Shown here: positions 14,972-19,073 of the stretch, in pieces
Numbering within the stretch: position 1 is the first letter of the stretch
Layout: each line of letters opens with the position of its first letter
Assembly: GCA_011048475.1 (NCBI GenBank)
Contig: DSDZ01000114.1
Coordinates: forward strand, 1-19,073
Reading direction: 5' to 3'
DNA: 19,073 nt
Origin: Bacteroides sp.
GTDB taxonomy: Bacteria; Bacteroidota; Bacteroidia; Bacteroidales; GCA-2748055
The notes under the pieces: generated by a model
What the model saw: the letters and a program-made list of their open reading frames with translations, nothing else
What the model was told of the DNA's origin: nothing
The model's database searches: none
Program-made: the position numbers and the translations under genes

Positions 14972-15781
14972 TTACGCGTTGATGACTCTGTCATAGAAAA
15001 CGGAGAACCTGTCCACATATTTTTTGTTGTCCGCATATTCCAGAAATGGTTTGCCCTCCTCCTTCAGGATCCGGATGACAGATTCCGGCAGGCTGGCACT
15101 CCCCTGGTTCAGCCCATCGGAGTACTTTGCCGCCAGCCTGATAATGTTCTCGTAACTCGGATCTTCGACCATGCTGACGTGGTTTTTTGAAACACCGTCC
15201 ACCAGGATCTTCCTGACGAACGCACTGTTCAGCTTCTGCTTAAAGCCATGATCGTAAGCAGAAAATATAACCTTTGACCTGGAAAACAGCGGATCTTCCC
15301 TGTAAGCCTTCTTGATATACAGCGGAACCAGGGATGTAAACCAGCCGAGACAATGCACCAGGTCAGGTGACCAGCGGAGTTTCCTGACGGTCTCCAGCAC
15401 CCCCCTTGCGAAAAAGATCATTCGCTCATCGTTGTCTTCAAAAAATCTGCCTTTCGAATCGGCCACCGTGTGTTTCCGGTGAAAATAATCCTCATTGTCT
15501 ATGAAATAGACCTGCATCCGGGCTGCCTGGATGGAGGCGACCTTGATGATCAGCGGGTGATCGGTATCATCAATGATCAGGTTCATCCCCGAGAGCCGGA
15601 TCACTTCATGCAGCTGGTTCCTTCTTTCATTGATGCTCCCGTATTTCGGCATGAAAGTGCGGATCTCCTTTCCGGTCTCCTGTACGGCCTGTGGAAGCAT
15701 CCTGCTGATCTGGGAAAGCTCGGTTTCGGGTAAATAGGGAGTGATTTCCTGGGATACGAACAGTACCTTTTTACTTTCCAT
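14972..15781 (-). CDS. Glycogen/starch synthase N-terminal-domain protein (GT5-like, half length)
   Basis: At 269 residues this is only the N-terminal Rossmann domain of a GT5 glycogen synthase (Glyco_transf_5); full enzymes are about 470-500 residues with a second nucleotide-binding domain. Visible homology: KKVLFVSQEITPYLPETELS at 4-23, QVYFIDNEDYFHRKH, FEDNDERMIFFARGVLETVR, and WSPDLVHCLGWFTSLVPLYI. The K-x-G-G-L motif that binds ADP-glucose near residue 15 is replaced by PETELS, and the whole C-terminal catalytic domain is absent. The gene has a clean start, a strong promoter and intact downstream partners, so it does not look like a pseudogene. Half-length proteins of this kind are, as I recall, common in Bacteroidota. 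Glycogen synthesis is unlikely; a binding or regulatory role is possible. Confidence 0.85.
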   Translation of the reverse strand: MESKKVLFVSQEITPYLPETELSQISRMLPQAVQETGKEIRTFMPKYGSINERRNQLHEVIRLSGMNLIIDDTDHPLIIKVASIQAARMQVYFIDNEDYFHRKHTVADSKGRFFEDNDERMIFFARGVLETVRKLRWSPDLVHCLGWFTSLVPLYIKKAYREDPLFSRSKVIFSAYDHGFKQKLNSAFVRKILVDGVSKNHVSMVEDPSYENIIRLAAKYSDGLNQGSASLPESVIRILKEEGKPFLEYADNKKYVDRFSVFYDRVINA

Positions 15782-15807
15782 CTTCCAACCCTGGATTTTA
15801 AATCAGG

Positions 15808-15837
15808 CAAATTTACTAAAAATTATTGACACCCCAA
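15808..15837 (-). promoter_or_regulatory. Bacteroidota-type promoter for the GT5-like/DUF4270/glmS operon
   Basis: On the minus strand, TTG at 15837-15835 is followed by exactly 19 bases and then TAAATTTG (15815-15808). This matches the TTG-N19-TAnnTTTG consensus of the Bacteroidota primary sigma factor fully. The box ends 26 bases before the ATG at 15781, giving a short leader. Confidence 0.75.
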
Positions 15838-15882
15838 GTGAAGTCTGTGACACGGACCGTATGGAACATCTGACATTTTCCA

Positions 15883-15890
15883 TATATTTG
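15883..15890 (+). promoter_or_regulatory. Bacteroidota -7 box for panC
   Basis: TATATTTG matches TAnnTTTG exactly and ends 16 bases before the panC ATG. The triplet at the expected -33 position (15861-15863) is ATG, not TTG. It is divergent from the promoter at 15808-15837, with the two boxes about 70 bases apart. Confidence 0.55.
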
Positions 15891-15906
15891 CCCCTCCAAT
15901 TATCCG

Positions 15907-16749
15907 ATGATCGTATACCGGACCAGACAGGATGTTGCCTCTCATCTGGATGCAACCCGAGACCTCGGGAAGCGCATCGGATTTGTGCCCACCATGGGAG
16001 CCCTTCATCAGGGACACGCTTCGCTGATCGAGAGAGCCGGGAAGGAAAATGACATCCTGGTGGTGAGCATTTTCGTCAATCCGACACAGTTTAACGAACC
16101 TGCCGATCTTGAAAATTATCCCAGGAAGATGGATGAGGATCTGACAATGCTCAGGGATCTGGAAACGGACGTTGTATTTACCCCGTCCGAGAAAGAGATG
16201 TACCCGGAAGAGGATCGCAGGACCTTTGATCTGGGGGGACTTGACAATGTGATGGAGGGTACATTCAGGAAGGGCCATTTTAACGGTGTGGCCCAGGTCG
16301 TCAGTAAATTGTTCGAAACGGTCCGGCCCCACCGGGCATATTTCGGCCAGAAGGATTTTCAGCAGCTTGTGATCATCAGAAAACTGGTGGAACTGATGAA
16401 CCTGGATATTTCCATTGTCGGTTGTCCGATTATCCGCGAGCCGGACGGCCTCGCCATGAGTTCCCGCAACGAACTGCTCACCAGGGCAGAGCGGAAAGCA
16501 GCCCCCCACATTTACCAGACCCTGAAGGCTGCTAAAGAACAAAAGGCAATGCGTTCCCCCGCCGAGGTGAAATCCTGGGTGTCCGGCCAGTTCGAAGACC
16601 GGTCCCTGATGGAGCTGGAATATTTTGAAATCGTGAATGATACGGATCTCCGTCCCGTCCGGTCATGGACAGAGCCTGGCCGGAAGGTGGCTTGCATCGC
16701 CGTCCGGCTGGGGAAGGTCAGGCTGATCGATAATATCTTTTTTGATTAA
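15907..16749 (+). CDS. panC: Pantothenate synthetase (pantoate-beta-alanine ligase)
   Basis: PanC joins pantoate and beta-alanine with ATP to give pantothenate, the precursor of coenzyme A. The 280-residue protein has standard length. FVPTMGALHQGHASLIERA at 26-44 contains the HxGH (HQGH, 34-37) of the nucleotidyltransferase fold. SIFVNPTQFNEPADLENYPR, the pantoate-site stretch GHFNGVAQVV, and FGQKDFQQL follow. The KMSKS-equivalent is MSSRN. ATG 15907 lies immediately after a good promoter box and is the only sensible start. The next gene, panD, makes the beta-alanine it uses. Confidence 0.97.
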   Translation: MIVYRTRQDVASHLDATRDLGKRIGFVPTMGALHQGHASLIERAGKENDILVVSIFVNPTQFNEPADLENYPRKMDEDLTMLRDLETDVVFTPSEKEMYPEEDRRTFDLGGLDNVMEGTFRKGHFNGVAQVVSKLFETVRPHRAYFGQKDFQQLVIIRKLVELMNLDISIVGCPIIREPDGLAMSSRNELLTRAERKAAPHIYQTLKAAKEQKAMRSPAEVKSWVSGQFEDRSLMELEYFEIVNDTDLRPVRSWTEPGRKVACIAVRLGKVRLIDNIFFD

Positions 16750-16776
16750 CTTTGCAGAGTAAACCAACCCCGAAAC

Positions 16777-16783
16777 AGGAGGG
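16777..16783 (+). promoter_or_regulatory. Ribosome binding site deciding the panD start
   Basis: AGGAGGG ends 7 bases before ATG 16791. It lies inside a longer open frame that could start at TTG 16752, and so fixes 16791 as the panD start. Confidence 0.7.
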
Positions 16784-16790
16784 TGCCGTT

Positions 16791-17141
16791 ATGAACATTG
16801 AAGTTGTTAAGTCCAAGATACACAGGGTGACCGTCACCGATGCCAACCTGAACTACGTGGGCAGCATCACCATCGATGAAGACCTGATGGATGCTGCCAA
16901 TCTCATCGAGAATGAAAAAGTACAGGTGGTCAATATCAACAACGGGGAACGGCTTGAGACCTATGTGATCAGGGGAAAAAGGGGAAGCGGGGAGATCGTC
17001 ATGAACGGACCGGCCGCCCGCAAAACAGTGGAGGGGGATGTGATCATTATCATGTCTTACGCTTCCATGGATTTTGAAGAGGCGAAATCATTCAGACCCG
17101 CGGTGATCTTTCCGGACACCATGACCAACAAAATCACCTGA
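16791..17141 (+). CDS. panD: Aspartate 1-decarboxylase (pyruvoyl-dependent)
   Basis: PanD decarboxylates aspartate to beta-alanine for pantothenate synthesis. It is made as an inactive precursor that cuts itself between a glycine and a serine, and the serine becomes the pyruvoyl cofactor. From ATG 16791 the protein is 116 residues, typical of the family. NYVGSITID places the cleavage pair exactly at Gly24-Ser25, the usual position, which supports this start. Other family features are KIHRVTVTDANLNY, VQVVNINNGERLETYVI and GDVIIIMSYASMD. It lies 41 bases after panC and 8 bases before the membrane protein gene. Confidence 0.97.
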   Translation: MNIEVVKSKIHRVTVTDANLNYVGSITIDEDLMDAANLIENEKVQVVNINNGERLETYVIRGKRGSGEIVMNGPAARKTVEGDVIIIMSYASMDFEEAKSFRPAVIFPDTMTNKIT

Positions 17142-17149
17142 TTCCAGTT

Positions 17150-18196
17150 TTGAAAAAAACCCTCTCACAAATTCTGAAGGTTGCCGGTTTCCTCGCGCTG
17201 GGTATCCTGCTTCTCTATTTCGCCTTCAGGGGAATCGCCCTGGATTCACTCCTTGAAACACTCCGGGAAGCCAATTTCTGGTGGATCGGGCTTTCCCTGG
17301 TGTTCGCACTGATCGCGTTTCTCAGCCGTGCGCGGCGATGGGTCCTGCTCATTGAACCCCTCGGCTACTCCCCTTCGTTCAGGAACACTTACCATTCATT
17401 GATGGTGGGATATCTTTTCAATTACGCCCTTCCCAGACTGGGCGAGGTGACCCGATGCGTGACCCTGGGAAAGAAGGAGAAGATCCCTGTGGATTCACTG
17501 ATCGGGACCGTCATCATGGAGCGGGTGTTCGACCTGATCATGCTGCTGCTGATCCTGCTGGTTTTACTGGTCGGACGGATGGAGAAATTCGGGGCCTTCT
17601 TCAGCGAGCAGGTGATTATGCCCCTTCAGCAGAAGTTTGAGGGAACCTTCGGGGGCGCCCTCCTTTTCTGGTTGCTGTTTGCCGGATCGCTCGCGATCGT
17701 GCTGATGCTTTTGTATTTCTACCGGAAACGGCTGGATCATTTTATCGTGGTCCGAAAAAGCAGGGACATCATCAAAGGGATCATCGGGGGACTGAAGACC
17801 TTTTACCAGATGAAGCACAAGTGGGAATTTGTGTTCCACTCCTTCTTCATCTGGTTCAATTACATCATGATGACCTGGGTGGTGGTATTTGCCCTCCGGG
17901 AGACTTCCCATCTGACCTTTATTGACGGGATATTTCTGCTGGTGGTGGGCGGCCTGGGCATGGCGGCCCCGGTTACCGGGGGATTCGGAGCCTATCACTG
18001 GATTACCTCCAGGGGGCTCGTTTATGTATACGGACTTCCCCTCGAACTTGGAGGGGCTTACGCGATCCTCACCCACGAATCCAATTCGCTCTTCACCATC
18101 CTGCTGGGCGCGGTATCCTATACCCTGATCCTGTTGTCCCGCAAAAAAGAATCCCTGAATGTGTCTGAAGATTCCCCGACCAAAGCCGAAGCGTAG
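17150..18196 (+). CDS. YbhN/AglD-type flippase-like membrane protein (UPF0104)
   Basis: This 348-residue integral membrane protein matches the lysylphosphatidylglycerol synthase transmembrane/flippase-like family (PF03706) without a catalytic domain. Several hydrophobic helices are visible: about 11-27, 44-60, 124-142, 168-188, 227-247, 257-280 and 318-334. Family-type stretches include RARRWVLLI, NYALPRLGEVTRC and the glycine-rich GGLGMAAPVTGGFGAYHW. The start is TTG (17150), 8 bases after panD; the next in-frame ATG would remove the first helices. Members have been linked to lipid or glycolipid handling, but the substrate is unknown. Sitting between panD and the heptose adenylyltransferase gene, it may act on an envelope lipid; that is inference from position only. 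Confidence 0.85.
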   Translation: MKKTLSQILKVAGFLALGILLLYFAFRGIALDSLLETLREANFWWIGLSLVFALIAFLSRARRWVLLIEPLGYSPSFRNTYHSLMVGYLFNYALPRLGEVTRCVTLGKKEKIPVDSLIGTVIMERVFDLIMLLLILLVLLVGRMEKFGAFFSEQVIMPLQQKFEGTFGGALLFWLLFAGSLAIVLMLLYFYRKRLDHFIVVRKSRDIIKGIIGGLKTFYQMKHKWEFVFHSFFIWFNYIMMTWVVVFALRETSHLTFIDGIFLLVVGGLGMAAPVTGGFGAYHWITSRGLVYVYGLPLELGGAYAILTHESNSLFTILLGAVSYTLILLSRKKESLNVSEDSPTKAEA

Positions 18197-18197
18197 C

Positions 18198-18683
18198 ATG
18201 CGATCGTATGAAGAGATACAACAGCGGATCATCACCCCTGAAGAGGCAGGGAGGCTGTTCAGCACCTCCTTCCGGAAACGCCGAAGGATCGTTTTCACAA
18301 ACGGCTGTTTTGACCTGCTGCACCGGGGACATGTTTATTACCTTTCCCGGGCAGCGGAGACGGGCGATGTGCTGGTGGTGGGACTCAACAGCGATGATTC
18401 GGTTACCCGGCTGAAGGGAGCCGGAAGGCCGCTGAATCCGCAGCAGGCCAGGGCCGAAGTGCTTGCGGCACTGGCATTCGTGGATTATGTGATCATCTTT
18501 CAGGAGGATACCCCGCTGGATCTGATCCTGAAGATCCGGCCGGATGTGCTAGTAAAAGGAGGAGACTACAGGGCGGCCGATGTGGTGGGTTCCCGGGAAG
18601 TGACCTCCTGGAACGGAAGGGTGGAGATCATCCCGCTGCTCGAAGGATATTCCACCAGCTCGATGATTGACAGGCTCTCCTGA
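18198..18683 (+). CDS. rfaE2: D-glycero-beta-D-manno-heptose 1-phosphate adenylyltransferase
   Basis: This 161-residue nucleotidyltransferase is equivalent to the C-terminal half of bifunctional HldE. It transfers AMP to heptose 1-phosphate, giving ADP-heptose for the lipopolysaccharide inner core. RIVFTNGCFDLLHRGHVYYL holds GCFD (36-39) and the HxGH motif HRGH (42-45). Further diagnostic segments are VGLNSDDSVTRLKG, RPLNPQQARAEVLAAL, KGGDYRAADVVG and the ending IIPLLEGYSTSSMID. It starts 1 base after the previous stop; an in-frame ATG at 18159 lies inside the membrane protein gene and is less likely. The kinase half (RfaE1/HldE-N) is not in this window. Confidence 0.94.
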   Translation: MRSYEEIQQRIITPEEAGRLFSTSFRKRRRIVFTNGCFDLLHRGHVYYLSRAAETGDVLVVGLNSDDSVTRLKGAGRPLNPQQARAEVLAALAFVDYVIIFQEDTPLDLILKIRPDVLVKGGDYRAADVVGSREVTSWNGRVEIIPLLEGYSTSSMIDRLS

Positions 18684-18730
18684 TCCGGGTTCGGATCGTT
18701 TGATTATCTTTATGCCTGTTCAGATCCTTT

Positions 18731-19073
18731 ATGGCCAGAACCAAATCTGTTTATGTCTGTCAGAACTGCGGGGCCGAGTCTCCCAAATGGATCGGCAGGT
18801 GTCACTCCTGCGGCCAATGGAACACCTATGTGGAACAGGTGATCTCGCGGGGATCCGCTTCCTCAGCTGAAACCAGGTCCGTTGCAGAACCCTTCCACCT
18901 GGGAGAGGTGCAGCCGGAAAAAGTTGCCAGGATCGATTTGATGAACGATGAGTTTAACCGGGTGCTGGGGGGAGGCATTGTACCCGGATCGGTCATCCTG
19001 ATTGGCGGGGAGCCCGGGATCGGAAAATCCACCCTGGCACTCCAGGTGGCCATGGAAACAGGCATCAAAACCC
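18731..19073 (+). CDS. radA: DNA repair protein RadA, partial (C-terminus beyond window)
   Basis: The first 114 codons are visible; full RadA is about 450 residues. RadA (Sms) is a RecA-like, DnaB-type motor that helps process recombination intermediates by branch migration. A C4 zinc finger is present at the N-terminus: VCQNCGAESPKWIGRCHSCG, with cysteines at 10, 13, 24 and 27. The DEFNRVLGGGIVPGSVILIG stretch leads to the Walker A motif GEPGIGKST at 93-101. The ATG at 18731 gives the standard MARTK-like N-terminus. It lies 47 bases after rfaE2; a TATCTTTA sequence (18705-18712), one base off the TAnnTTTG box, could give it its own promoter. Confidence 0.97.
   Translation, partial: MARTKSVYVCQNCGAESPKWIGRCHSCGQWNTYVEQVISRGSASSAETRSVAEPFHLGEVQPEKVARIDLMNDEFNRVLGGGIVPGSVILIGGEPGIGKSTLALQVAMETGIKT

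Noticed and set aside
14972..15781. Calling the half-length glycogen synthase a pseudogene
   Set aside because: It has a consensus promoter, an undisturbed frame and tight operon spacing, and short forms are, as I recall, common in the phylum.
16752..16790. N-terminal extension of panD from a TTG
   Set aside because: The extension contains the ribosome binding site, and only ATG 16791 puts the Gly-Ser cleavage pair at 24-25.

Overview
This window looks like a chromosomal segment of a member of the Bacteroidota, most likely a Bacteroidales-type anaerobe; the genus cannot be told from the sequence. Evidence: a TTG-N19-TAnnTTTG promoter of the Bacteroidota sigma type at 15808-15837; a DUF4270 lipoprotein next to a half-length glycogen synthase homologue and glmS; an inner-membrane protein joining HU-like domains to SPOR; and a methionyl-tRNA synthetase with a C-terminal tRNA-binding domain.

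Left end (1-2282): a partial MmcQ/YjbR gene runs off the left edge. It is followed by a frame-broken remnant of a rhamnogalacturonan acetylesterase (246-731), a stop-interrupted AbiEii-type nucleotidyltransferase gene (789-1220, minus), and an intact yraN (1376-1738, minus). An AT-rich 544-bp stretch without a convincing gene (1739-2282) holds palindromes around AAAGTCAC, two very short ORFs and a 30-bp-period tandem repeat. This end reads as a zone of gene decay.

Middle (2283-11724): metG converges with the HU/SPOR protein gene. That gene is divergent from a six-gene sugar-nucleotide operon: aminotransferase (WbpE-like), N-acetyltransferase (WbpD-like), oxidoreductase (WbpB-like), UDP-HexNAc 6-dehydrogenase (WbpA/TviB-like), UDP-hexose 4-epimerase (GalE) and dTDP-glucose 4,6-dehydratase (RfbB). 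The first four are the complete set expected to make UDP-GlcNAc3NAcA from UDP-GlcNAc, arranged in reverse order of the reactions. No glycosyltransferase, flippase or polymerase gene lies beside them, so this is a precursor module, not a whole polysaccharide locus.

Right end (11750-19073): a minus-strand operon (glycogen synthase N-terminal homologue, DUF4270 lipoprotein, glmS) is divergent from a plus-strand row: panC, panD, a YbhN/AglD-type membrane protein, the heptose-1-phosphate adenylyltransferase domain protein (RfaE2) and the start of radA. GlmS feeds amino-sugar synthesis upstream of the UDP-GlcNAc used by the middle operon. RfaE2 supplies ADP-heptose for lipopolysaccharide, so much of the window serves the cell envelope.

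I did not find a clearly new multi-gene system. The best leads are the conserved-looking half glycogen synthase/DUF4270/glmS operon, the repeat-rich leader before metG, the HU-SPOR protein beside the sugar operon, and the GalE with valine at the substrate-gating position.
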